Source of the DNA: a virus | Reading direction: 5' to 3' (one strand) | Length of the DNA: 32,968 nucleotides | IMG/VR virus record: IMGVR_UViG_3300021403_000038 | Location: 1-32,968 of that record | In this document: one piece after another, positions 1-10,100 of the stretch | How the letters are laid out: each line of letters begins with the position of its first letter | How positions within the stretch are numbered: position 1 is the stretch's first letter | Program-made: the position numbers and the translations under genes | Notes under the pieces: generated by a model | Told to the model about the DNA's origin: nothing | Database searches by the model: none | Seen by the model: only the letters and a program-made list of their open reading frames with translations

Positions 1-95
1 GGGTCGAAGCCAGGAACCTGGCCCCCAGCCGCGGCGCCGAAGAATCTTGCTTGTGCCTTACTGACCGGCTTCTTGTACGGGCGCCCTCCGGGCAT
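1..95 (-). CDS. Partial phage protein with SKAQARFFGA motif, cut by left edge
   Basis: Only the first 31 codons are present. The frame starts at ATG 95, two bases after the capsid stop codon, and runs off the window. The visible N terminus is basic and contains KKPVSKAQARFFGAAAGG. Similar 'SKAQ-RFF/M-G' motifs occur in small phage head-region proteins of unknown function. Its place directly downstream of the major capsid gene suggests a head or head-completion protein, but that is inference from position. The rest of the gene would be needed to say more. Confidence 0.6.
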   Translation of the reverse strand, partial: MPGGRPYKKPVSKAQARFFGAAAGGQVPGFD

Positions 96-96
96 A

Positions 97-1101
97 TCAG
101 CCCTCGCCGCCCGTAGTCGCCTTCTGCTGGATTGCGAAGAATGGGTACCGCGACGCAGCGGTGGGCTGCATGCGGTTGATGGGGTTCGGCACGGCCCATG
201 CGAAGCGTGCGATGACACGGAGCGCAACCATGTCTTGCTGGAGGAGGTTGAAGATGATGGCGCCCGTGTTGTCCGAGATGACGCCGGTGTCAAACATTTC
301 CATCGAGATGTCTTCGCGAATCGCCAACATGCTCTGGTCCCACTGACCGCCGATCATGCTGTAGCCCGTGGCGCCCGTCTGGAACTCCGTGAGGCCCGCG
401 TTGTTGAAGACGATGGGCTCGCCGTAGAGACTGCCGGTGTTGATCGAGTTCTGCGGCCCCGTGTCGTCACCCAGCATGACGAAGGCGCCGGTGGTAGTCC
501 GCAAACCGCGGAGCTTGGCCTTGACCTGCTTGCGGGCCCAGAAGCCGCTCACGTCGTAGCCGTCGCTCTCCACCAGCCCCATCGCGACGTTCACGTCGGC
601 GAGGAAGTCTGGCGTGTTGGCGCCAGCGACCACGAGGTTGCCCGCGGCCGCGGCCTGAGTGACGATGGCCGGCGGGAACGTGCTGGGCGCCTGATTGCCG
701 AAAAAGACGGCCTCGTCCAACGCGACGCCGAACGCCTCGGTCACCTTCGGCTTGACCTGGCTCCAGAAGTCATAGTCCAGGTCATCCAGAAGGGTCTTCG
801 CCACCGGGATGATCACGGCCATCTCTTCCGCGTTCAAATACACATTGTCCCAGGCGAGGCTCGTGGTCTGCTTGAGGCCACGGTCGCGGGCGTCCAGTGA
901 GGCACCCGTGAGCCAGTACGCGATGGGCAGCTGGGTGAGGACCGGGATCCTCTGCTGGGCCCTCTTCATCGTCACATGCGGCATCAGTCGCATGGCGGCG
1001 GATTTCTCTTCCACCGACTGAACGATCTCACGCTGGACGTCTTCGGGGATAAGCGGGCCCGCACCTGGCGTGGCCCGCGAAGCGACTGAGTTGTACGGCA
1101 C
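97..1101 (-). CDS. Major capsid protein, HK97-like fold
   Basis: A protein of 334 aa that starts with GTG at 1101, preceded by AAGGA on the minus strand. It should form the icosahedral shell. Sequence and size fit the HK97-type phage capsid family: an N-terminal helix region (PEDVQREIVQSVEEKSAAMRL), then VTMKRAQQRIPVLTQLPIAYWLTG, an E-loop-like stretch around residues 60-100, and an A-domain-like C-terminal half (SMIGGQWDQSMLAIREDISME near residue 255). It has no long N-terminal delta region, which agrees with a separate scaffold gene just upstream (1134-1856). The assignment rests on family-like sequence and on position after the scaffold candidate. Confidence 0.85.
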   Translation of the reverse strand: MPYNSVASRATPGAGPLIPEDVQREIVQSVEEKSAAMRLMPHVTMKRAQQRIPVLTQLPIAYWLTGASLDARDRGLKQTTSLAWDNVYLNAEEMAVIIPVAKTLLDDLDYDFWSQVKPKVTEAFGVALDEAVFFGNQAPSTFPPAIVTQAAAAGNLVVAGANTPDFLADVNVAMGLVESDGYDVSGFWARKQVKAKLRGLRTTTGAFVMLGDDTGPQNSINTGSLYGEPIVFNNAGLTEFQTGATGYSMIGGQWDQSMLAIREDISMEMFDTGVISDNTGAIIFNLLQQDMVALRVIARFAWAVPNPINRMQPTAASRYPFFAIQQKATTGGEG

Positions 1102-1133
1102 GGTTGGCGGTCCTTATGGACGCGCCAGCCTGT

Positions 1134-1856
1134 CTAGTGGCGCGCCCGAATCTGACTTCGGAGGAGATCCGAAACGGTCTTGTCGGCCGCAGAAGGGGCG
1201 CCTGACCCGACGAATTCGGGTTCGCTCATACCTCTGCGGAATTCGTTCAGTACTTGCTTGCGGAAAGCCGGGTTGCGTCGGAGCTTGTCCTCAGCGACTT
1301 TCTCGCCTTCCCCACGCCAGTGTTTCTCGAGCGCTTTCAAGCTTTCGGTCACGAGCCGCTTGCGGCCCTCGAGCCCCATGCCCATGCCCTCTATGCCCAG
1401 AATGCGCGTGCGTTCGGCTTCAGGGACAGCCATGAACAGCGGGTCGATGGTGAAGCGGTCGTGTGTCGCGCCGATCTGGGTGAACATGTCCGAGACCTGC
1501 ATGTCGCCCTGAGCGATCTGCTCTGCGCGCCGCTCTTCTTCGACATACGCCCACGGATCTTCGTCCCGCAGCTTGCGCTTCCGTTCAGCGTCCGCTTGCG
1601 CAAGACGCTTGGCTTCGCGGCGATCCGTTTCCGCCTGAACGCGTCTGTCGAGTTCCTCCTGCGTCAGCGTGATCGCATCGGACGGTGGCGTTTGCGGTTC
1701 CGCCTCCTGAGGTTCGGGTTCCTCGCTCCCCCTCCCGCGGAACAACCGCTGGAGAAAATTACGGGAAGCTGGCTGGCTCGACTCAGAAACCGGTTCGGCT
1801 ACGCGCCCATCCGAGGATGGCTCTACGGCTGAAGGCTCTGGTTGTGTTGGCTGCAT
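1134..1856 (-). CDS. Scaffolding-type capsid assembly protein (candidate)
   Basis: A protein of 240 aa starting at ATG 1856 with AGGA nearby. The first 60 residues are Pro/Glu/Ser-rich and look disordered. A long charged helix follows (about residues 65-120, rich in E, R, K, A and Q), with a compact middle and a basic C-terminal helix ending in SDLLRSQIRARH. Charged, helical proteins with a basic C-terminal helix directly upstream of the capsid gene are usually scaffolds that direct procapsid assembly. No protease domain is visible. The call rests on composition and synteny, because scaffolds diverge too fast to recognise by sequence alone. Confidence 0.6.
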   Translation of the reverse strand: MQPTQPEPSAVEPSSDGRVAEPVSESSQPASRNFLQRLFRGRGSEEPEPQEAEPQTPPSDAITLTQEELDRRVQAETDRREAKRLAQADAERKRKLRDEDPWAYVEEERRAEQIAQGDMQVSDMFTQIGATHDRFTIDPLFMAVPEAERTRILGIEGMGMGLEGRKRLVTESLKALEKHWRGEGEKVAEDKLRRNPAFRKQVLNEFRRGMSEPEFVGSGAPSAADKTVSDLLRSQIRARH

Positions 1857-1883
1857 CGTAAATCCTGTCTAGCGTCGGTGCAA

Positions 1884-4178
1884 TCAGAACGCCGGTTTGT
1901 ACTGGCCCCACGCGTTCCACGAGGTGGGGATCATCGACTGGTTCGCCGCTATCTGGCGCGCGCGCTCCTGCGCCATCTGCTGCTGCAACTGGAGCATGGC
2001 ATCCTGGCCTCCCTGGAGCGCGTTCGCGGCCTGCGGGGCGAACGACTGCGACGGCACGTCCGGGGTCGGCGTGACAGCGCCCGCCACGGGTCCGGTGGCA
2101 GGCTGGCCGGCGGGTTGCTGGACCGTCTGCCCATACGACGGGTCATACAGTCCCGTCTGAAGGTTGCCCGCGGTAGCGCGCCCCACCAGCGTGTCGGGGA
2201 TGCCGCGCGCATTCATCGCAGCGGTGGAAGCCTGTGGGTTGAAGCCGGCAGGGTTAGTGACGTTCGCCGCGTCGAGCGCAGGATTACGGGACGCGTTCGT
2301 CATCACAGCCGTGTTCGTCACTGGGTCGAACGGTGCGGTCTGGAGCGTGGTCGGAGGCTGTGCGCCAGGCACGTACATGGCGCGATTCAGGCCTGCGGTG
2401 ATGTCCTGGGGTTGCTGAAGTGCAGTGGGCGTCCCTCCTCCTACCTTTGCTGCAGCTGTCGGGCTGATGTGCGCGAGCGCGTTCGCCGTGATCTGCTCAG
2501 CCTGTGCTGCGTAGTCAGGCGTGTCGTAAACCAGCGCGTTGGACATCTCCTGACCGCTGACAGGCCCGACGAACTTGCCCTGCCCGGTGGCGCTCGCGAT
2601 CTTACCCATGAGGTCGCCGAAGCCTGGTCCGACGCGGATCTCGTTCGACTGGGCTTGCAGGACCGGCGAGACGTTCGCCTGCGCGACCTGGAGGTTCTGA
2701 CGGTTCTCGTCCTGGGTCTTGTACTGCTGAGCCAGTTGGAGCTCTTGCTTGGCAGGCTCGATGTTCTGGTCCCAGTACTGGCTGAACTGCTTGTTGGCCT
2801 CGTCCTCGCTGAGTTGACCAGCCAGCACCTGCGAGTGCAGGTCTTGCTGCTTCTGGGTCGCTTGCGCCTGCAGTTGTCGGACGCGGTCCGCGGGACTGGT
2901 GGGTTGCCAGTTCGGGTTCTTCTCGAGCGGCAGCAGTTGCTGCGTCGTCGGATCGCGCCGCTGTGGCAGGAACTCGTCGCTCGAGGCAGCGCCGGTGACG
3001 GCTTGCGGCTGCGCGATCCCCGGGATCTTCTTGGTCGCAGGCGGCTCACCGTTCGGCCCCAGATCGTAGGTGTAGCCACCGTTGCCGTTGGCTGTGACCT
3101 GGATGAGCGTGTCGGGCGAGCCGGTGAGCGGGATCCAGATCTTGTCACCCTTGTTCGGCAACGCATTGGCGGCGCGCTGCGTATCAGGGTTGACAGCCTT
3201 CTGCGGGGTATCGAGGTCGTCGTGCCAGTCACCGTTCCTGAAGATCTGGTGCTTGGCGTACCCAGTGCCAGCGTCGACCCACTGCTCGTCGTTCTCTTTA
3301 GGCTGAGCAATTGCCTGTGCCAGGACCAACTGCCCGTTCGCGTCAGTGGTGTAGACGTTTTTGCCGACCGTCGTCGTGGTCTGGGCGACTGGCGTTGACC
3401 CGAGTTCGGGGATGTCTTCCCAGTCCTGGGTCTGTGCGTTCTGGCCGACGTAAACCTGCTTGCCGTTCTTGGTGACCTGTTTGACGCTGCCGGGTACGTA
3501 CTTGCCGGTGTTGACCTGCGGCGCATCAGGAATCGGCTGCATCGGCTTGCCGTCAGGACTCGTACCGACCCAGATCAGCGTTCCCTTGCCGTTATCGATC
3601 TGCTTGACGTCGTTCCAGCCCTTGAGCTCGCCGAGGTTCGGGGGCGACCCCGACATCTTCTCGAACGCGCCGGTCGAGGTGTTGGTGCCCCACAACTCCT
3701 TGTGCCCGTCGGCGAACGGAAGTTGCTGGATGTCCTTGTACCCGGGCTGGGTGGTGTTATCGAGCTTGCCCTGGTCGTCGAGGCCCTGAACGGCGTAGCT
3801 GTATTTGCCGCTGGCGTCCGGCGCCGATTTGCTGAAGTGGATCTTGTAGATTTGGTGCGTCTTATCGTTGACGACGCCGATTGTGTAGTCGTTGCCGGGC
3901 TTGGTTATGAACGGCTGTTGACCGTTCTTTGCGTTCTCCTCGTCCGACAGCAGTTTGTTGTACGCGGGGTTCGGAACCTGCGTTGCTGCCGCAACTGGCT
4001 GGTGACTGCTGCCCGCAATGTGCCAGGAACCGTCACCCATGTTTGAAGCGCGGAGCGCATCATTGATGGCGTACCAGTCATACAGATCCGAACCGGGGTT
4101 GTCGTACGGCCCTGGCTGCGGCTGAGGACCGGTCTGTCGTTGTGTCGTTGGAGCGGGTTTGTTCGTGACGTCGACCAT
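1884..4178 (-). CDS. Large predicted virion protein with WD/propeller-like repeats, function unknown
   Basis: A protein of 764 aa starting at ATG 4178 behind a clear GAGGAG site and 8 bp after the 2207-aa gene. I do not recognise the family. Residues about 70-400 contain repeated short beta-rich units built on 'KGTLIWVGTSPDGKP', 'NGKQVYVGQNAQTQDW', 'GKNVYTTDANGQLV' and 'KGDKIWIPLTGSPD', which resemble blades of a beta-propeller. Residues about 430-500 form a Gln-rich helical coil. The last 250 residues are Ala/Gln/Pro-rich and low in complexity, ending in TSWNAWGQYKPAF. Position between the giant ejection-type protein and the scaffold suggests a virion component, perhaps an internal or ejected protein. 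Confidence 0.55.
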   Translation of the reverse strand: MVDVTNKPAPTTQRQTGPQPQPGPYDNPGSDLYDWYAINDALRASNMGDGSWHIAGSSHQPVAAATQVPNPAYNKLLSDEENAKNGQQPFITKPGNDYTIGVVNDKTHQIYKIHFSKSAPDASGKYSYAVQGLDDQGKLDNTTQPGYKDIQQLPFADGHKELWGTNTSTGAFEKMSGSPPNLGELKGWNDVKQIDNGKGTLIWVGTSPDGKPMQPIPDAPQVNTGKYVPGSVKQVTKNGKQVYVGQNAQTQDWEDIPELGSTPVAQTTTTVGKNVYTTDANGQLVLAQAIAQPKENDEQWVDAGTGYAKHQIFRNGDWHDDLDTPQKAVNPDTQRAANALPNKGDKIWIPLTGSPDTLIQVTANGNGGYTYDLGPNGEPPATKKIPGIAQPQAVTGAASSDEFLPQRRDPTTQQLLPLEKNPNWQPTSPADRVRQLQAQATQKQQDLHSQVLAGQLSEDEANKQFSQYWDQNIEPAKQELQLAQQYKTQDENRQNLQVAQANVSPVLQAQSNEIRVGPGFGDLMGKIASATGQGKFVGPVSGQEMSNALVYDTPDYAAQAEQITANALAHISPTAAAKVGGGTPTALQQPQDITAGLNRAMYVPGAQPPTTLQTAPFDPVTNTAVMTNASRNPALDAANVTNPAGFNPQASTAAMNARGIPDTLVGRATAGNLQTGLYDPSYGQTVQQPAGQPATGPVAGAVTPTPDVPSQSFAPQAANALQGGQDAMLQLQQQMAQERARQIAANQSMIPTSWNAWGQYKPAF

Positions 4179-4186
4179 GGGACTCC

Positions 4187-7100
4187 TCAGTAAGCCGCCG
4201 AATTGTTGCGGAGACGGTCGTTCAGACTGCTGCCGTTCTGACGGATCTGACGCAGCACCTGCGATTCAGCCATGGCGCGTGCGCGGTCCATCGCATCCGA
4301 AATCATCTGCTTACGGATAGCAGTATTTCCGAAATTGCTCGAGCCCGAGTACTGATCCAGGTACTGGTTGAAGTACTGGTTCGTGAGCCGCTGGTACTCC
4401 ACCTGCTCTTCGCGGCGCAGCGGGATCTTCTGGATGTCCGACGGGACCGTCGACGGCTCGTAGTAGTCGCCGTACGAGCGCAGCTTCTGTCGGAGGTCGT
4501 TCGACAGCATCTGTTGCGGCTGACGTACGTCCTCCCACGACTGACCGCCGGTGGTGCGCACGAAGCGTCCAGCGAGGCCACCCACCAACGGAATGTTGCC
4601 CGCGTCGCCTGGTTGAGGCTGTCGTCCGCTGAGCGCATCGGTCGCCTCGAGTCCCTGCTGCCCGAGTCCGTTCAGGACGTCTTTGATCACGAAGTCGACC
4701 TGGGACGGGCGGATGCGATCAGTCTCGTGACCAGGGATCTGTGTGACGTACTGCTCGAGGAGGGGTGCCAGCGTTTTGCCGAGGTTCGAAGCGCTCGCGT
4801 CGCTGTACTGGTTCGCGATAGTCGCGCCGCGGAACAGGTCGTGGTTGAGCCCCAGCTGGAGCGCCGTATCGATGCCTGGAGGGAGCAATGCCTGGGCCAC
4901 ACTCGAGACCGACGTGCCGTAGCCGAGAGGGCTGAGCTCCTGTCCTAGCGCGCCAGCGAGATCGCTTGCTGACGAGACAGGACCGCCAGCCAATCGGTTG
5001 TACGCCTCGCGCCCCGCGGTCACGAACGGCATGAACTCGTTCGGGATCGCCAGGTGGATCTTCTGTGGCGTGCGGTTGCCTTGCGCGTCTTGTGGCTGGT
5101 CGCCGGGCAGCATGATGTCGATACCCTGATTCGTGAGGTAGTTCGGGTCGTCCTCGTAGTCTTTGGCGCGCTGCGGATCGGAACGGTTCCATGCCTCGGC
5201 TGCAGCCGCTGGTGCACCGAGAAGCGTCATACCCGCGTACAGCGCGCCGAGAGGGTTCTCCTCGACGAGACGCTTGAGTTGCGCCGGCGCCTGGAAGCCG
5301 ACGTTGAAGAACGGGACGAACTGGTTCAGCACGCGCGCGATGCGCCCACCACGGTCGAAATCCACCGACGCGTCCTTGGCGCGGAGCGCCGCCTGAACGT
5401 TGCTCTCGCCGCGCGCTTTGGCCTGTTCGAACGAGACCTGGCGCGGAATGTTCTCGAGCCGCTGGCCGAACGACTTCACGAAGCCGAACGCGGCATCATC
5501 CGCCAACTGGCGCAGGTCGCCCAGGTTGCGGACCGTGAATGCGTTCGGACGCGACAGCTTGCGGAGTGCCTCGGCGGTCGCCTCGGGCCCGCCGCCGCGG
5601 AACAGATCGCTCTGACCAACGCGACCACCCGCCTCGGAGAGTGCGCGCACGCCCTGGCCGGTCATGCGCCCAGTACCCAGTCCAGCCATGTTGTCGAGGA
5701 AGACGGTGATGAACCGACGCGTCGCGCTCGAGCCCATGCCCAGGTTCGTGTTGAGCCCCGCTCGAGTACCCATGCCGAGAGCCAGCGCGGCGGCGACCTT
5801 CTTGCCGCGGTCCGGGTCGTTCGGGTCTGTCATCGCCGCCGTGAGCGCTGCCGGGCCGAGGTTGAGTGCGGTGCTGCCCAGACCGCGCGTGGGGCGGAAA
5901 TCCCACTCGAAGCGACCGGTAGCCGGGTTCTTGCCGCCGACCGTGGGCCCGCCAAATGCCATCTCTTTGAGCACGGTCGACGCCGTGTCTCGCAGCATGT
6001 TGACGGGCAAGAACTTCGGGTTGCGCTGGATAGCCGTCTCGCGCACGAGCTTCGCCGGAAGCTTCATGTAGTTGATCCACTTGTTGTCGGTGCCCAGGCT
6101 GTTGTTCCTGATCGCCTCTTTGAGCAGCGGGTTGCTGGTGACGTACTCCTTGCGCTTGCCGTTGACCATGGCGACCACGGGTTGCTCGTTGCCCTTGAGC
6201 TTGTAATCGGGCTCGAGCAGCGGGCCATTCTTTCCACCAGCCGAGACGTACTCGTCCACGTTGTCGGCGATGCGCCTGAGCCCACCGTTGTCGGCGTTGA
6301 TGAACGCGTTCGTTCTCCGGTTGCGACCGATAGCGTTGTAGTGGTTGTAGACCTCGCGAATGGTGGCGCCCAGGTGGCTCTCGTGCTCGAGCGAACTCCC
6401 CTCTGGCGTGTAGCGCTGCAAGCCGTTGTTACGCACGCTGAAGCTACTCCCGCGACCCAGAGCTCCGACGTTGGGACGCTCGTCGCTCACGTAATCCACC
6501 ATGTTGGTGGGGGTGTGGAAGTCGTACGTGTCGAGCAGCGCGTCCCGTGCCTCTGGCGTCAGGATGCCCGCGTCAACGCGCTCGTTCAGCTGGCGCACGC
6601 GCACGTTGTGGAGCGCACGGTAGCCCTCCGTGAACTTGTCCCAGGTAGGCGTGCCCCGGTACCTGTCCTCCATCTCTTTCAGCCGCTGGATGACGTCGTC
6701 GTAGTGGATGGCATCGCCGGTGTATGGATCGCGCGAGACGCGACCGTGGAGTTGCGCCCAGCCCTGCGCCTCGGCGTACTTCGGCAGGTCCGCGTTGGCG
6801 ACGTCCACATCGCGCTGCGCTTTGTTGACCTTCTGGAAAGCACGCGCCAGCGTCTCGTCGAGGATGCGCTGACCTTCTGACTTGGCTTTCTGGAGCCGGT
6901 CCAGGTTAGCTTGCTCGTAGCGCAACCTCACCTGTGCCGCTGCGAGCTCTGGTGTAGCTGGTGGGTTGCGGCGGATCTTCTGGAGCGCCTTTATCACGTC
7001 GTTCGGCGTCGTGTCGGACGTAACTGGAATGCCGTGCTCGTCGGCGATGCGCCTGAGGTTGCTGGTCATGCGCGTCGGCACGCCACCGTCGGCGACCTTC

Positions 7101-10100
7101 TTGAGCAGATCCTGGGCTTCCTGTGACAGCGTCTGCCGCGCCTTCGCCGCTGCAGCCTCCGCGGCCTGGTTGACGTTCGTCTCGCGCGAGACGACGTTCT
7201 CGCCCAGAGCCGTGCGTATGCGCGACACGCGGTCCTCGGCGTACCCCACCTGGCGCCCCATGCTGGCGAGGCGCCGCTCGTACTGCGCCCGCACGGCGTT
7301 GCTCTGGCCCTTCGGCGCAATCGGGATGCTTTCGTCGCGCGCGGCGAGACGGTTGTACGCGGCGTTCGCACGCTTCGCGTCCGACTCGGCAACAGCCAGG
7401 TCTTTGATCTCAGGCACGCGGACGAGCTCGCCCTTCGACCCGAAAAGTGTGTCCGCGTGCGCCTTCGCTGCTGCGGCGTCGCGCGCGTTGACGTGCGCCT
7501 CGTCTAGCGCGTCCTGGGCGTCGCGTACCCGCTGGCCCGCGGCGTCGAGCCCAATCGACTGGCGTGTGCGGTAGCCGCTGCCGGCGTCGATGGCACGCTG
7601 ATCAGCGAGTGCCTGCGCGTGCTCTTGCTGCACCCTGCTGAGTTCAGCGTTCGCCTCGTCGAGACGCCGCGTGGTGCTGTCAGCGATGCCGCCCTCGAGC
7701 GCTTGCCGCTCCGCGATCTTGGCGAGGCCCTCGTTCGCAGAGCGGTCGGTGTGGAGCTCTACGAACTTGTCGAACTCGTCGAGTTCCTGCTGCGACATCT
7801 TCGTAAGCGATGGCGAGAGCATCTCCTCGAGGACTGACTCGGCCTGGTGCGTCGGATCGAGGCGCGTCAGATCTGCGACGCGCTGGTCGTCGCTGAGCGG
7901 GCCGACGCGCCTCGCGAGATCCTTCTGGACGTTGCCGAGGTCGGTGTTCTGGTCGAACCAGTTCCGAACGACGGAGTCCCATATCGACTGCAGCCCGTTG
8001 CGCTGGAGACCAGCACCAGTCGGGTTCGAAGCGGTCGTCGTGCTGCTGCCTGTTGCCGCGGCCTCGTCGAAGACATCGCCGGCTGTCGAGCTCGTCGGCG
8101 GCGACGGTGGTGGCGTACCACCGGTGGTCGTCGCTGTCCGCGCCGCTTCAGTGGCAATCGGCTCGCCGCCGCCGGACAGACGATCAATCGTCTCGAGACT
8201 CTTACCGAGGTCGTTCAGCGTCTGCGATGGATTGACGTAGATCCCGTGAGCCGACCCGATGTCCTGAATTTCCTGACGTATCTCTTGCGGCAGGGTGCTG
8301 ATCGGGATGTCCAGATCGGGGTTGTCAGGGTTCGCGCGTATCCCATCGAGGAGTTCCCTGCCTGCCTGCGTCAGTTTGGATACCGCACCCGTTCTGCCAG
8401 TGGCAGCTTCCGCGGCCGCGGTACGGAGCGGGTTGACGAGGTCTTCGGAGGTATGACCACCACCTCCCAGAATGCCTGGCACGGCGCCGAGGATGTCCTC
8501 GAGCGCGCCCGCGTCTGGGCCCTTGCTGAGCGGATTGAGTTCGCGGAGACTGCGACCTGGCTGCAGGAAGGAGATCGATCCGCCAGGACCAGGAAACGGA
8601 ATACCGCGCCGCTGGATATCCGCCAGCGCGCGGTTCGCAGCTTCCTCCAGGGTCTTGGGCGGACTGGTGTACAACCCCGTCGCCTGCTGGATCGCCCCTG
8701 GCTCGTGCGTGACCGGGTTCTCGAAAAGCCGGTCGATCATGTCGCTGCTCAGGTTGCGGAGGTCCAGGTTGCCGACGTCACCTGTGTCGGGGTTGAACTG
8801 GTTCTGAGTCTGCTGGTCCTCGTCGCGCCGCTGGTTGCCGCGGTCTCCACCACCTGGTGGTCCGCCCGGCGGCATGAGACCACCGGTGATCCCGCTGATG
8901 GCGCGCTGGACCGCGCTGGTGATGATGCCGCCGATGTCCTGCTGATCGTTCTTGAAGAGATCGAGGTAGGACCGCTGCGACTGAGTCGGAGTAGATGACG
9001 GTGCAAGCTCGTCTTGCTGGGGCGTGAACTGCGTCATCTGTTGCGATGGAATCTTCGGCTGCGGACTGAAGATGTTCGCCGCCTGCGTTTTGATCGCGTC
9101 AAGGTTGGCGATTGGGTCATCGCTCGTCTGTGTGATCTGCGTCGAAGGCTGCGATTGCGCTGGCGAAACGGTGGCAGCAGGGGCTTTTTTGCTGTTGTCG
9201 AGCGTGCGCTGGAGCAGGCCGACAGCGTCGTAGTCGCCGCCCGTGCCGCCGTACTTATCGGCGCCCAGCTTGATGTCAGGGCCGATACCCAGATGAAGAT
9301 GGGTGCCTGTGCCTTTGGCGTCGCCAGTGTCGCCGACGGGCATCAGGAACTGACCGGGGCTGACGCGGTCGCCGACCTTGACGGAGGGAGTGGCGTCGCC
9401 GTGCGCGTAGTAATACTGGAGCCCGTCATCGCCCTGGATCAGAACGGAGTTACCGCCAATCGAGTTGTAGCCCGACTCGACGACCTTGCCGCCGGTCATC
9501 ACGCTGACTGGCGTCCCGCGTGGAGCAAACAGGTCGGAGCCGCCCAGAACACTACCCCAGTGATCCTGAACCGGACCTTTGAAATCCGGTAACGGGAACA
9601 CGGTCGTCGGCTGATTCTGTGGCTGTGTCTGTGGCTGTGCCTGCTGCGTCACCGGAGCCGGCGTCGATGACTGGTCAGCGCCGGGGAGCGTGCCGTAGCC
9701 CGTCATCGTGTTCAGCAGGCGCGTGGGGTAGTCAGCCGAGTTCTCGGAGAGCGGCGCGTACGCGTGCGTCTGCGAGCCGTTCGGCCCCCACATCACAGAG
9801 CCAATCGTGTCCTGCCCTTTCGGGTAGTACTCGGTGGTGATCAGCTTGTAGAAGGCTTCCGCGCCAGTCAGCTTGTCGGGGTACTGGCCCCAACGCGTAC
9901 CGTTCGGTGTGCCGCCGTACGCCGCGTTGCTGATGTCCCAGATGTTGTTGTTCTTGGCCTGCCCTGGCGCAACCGTCGGATCGCCGTAGGCTGACTCGTT
10001 CTTGGCAACCGAGAGCGCAAACGCCGGGTCGACGTTGTACTTGACGCCCAGATCCCAGATCTGGCCGGCAATGTCCTGGAGCGGCGTGCCCTGGAGCGCG

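Noticed and set aside
1842-3398. Long plus-strand open frame opposite the 764-aa gene
   Set aside because: Its translation is Arg/Leu/Val-rich without domains, and the opposite strand holds a coherent gene with a ribosome site. Such frames are expected in GC-rich DNA.
5054-6880. 608-codon plus-strand frame opposite the giant gene
   Set aside because: It is antisense to the polyvalent protein region with recognisable domains; its composition is Arg/Val/Ala-biased with no motif.
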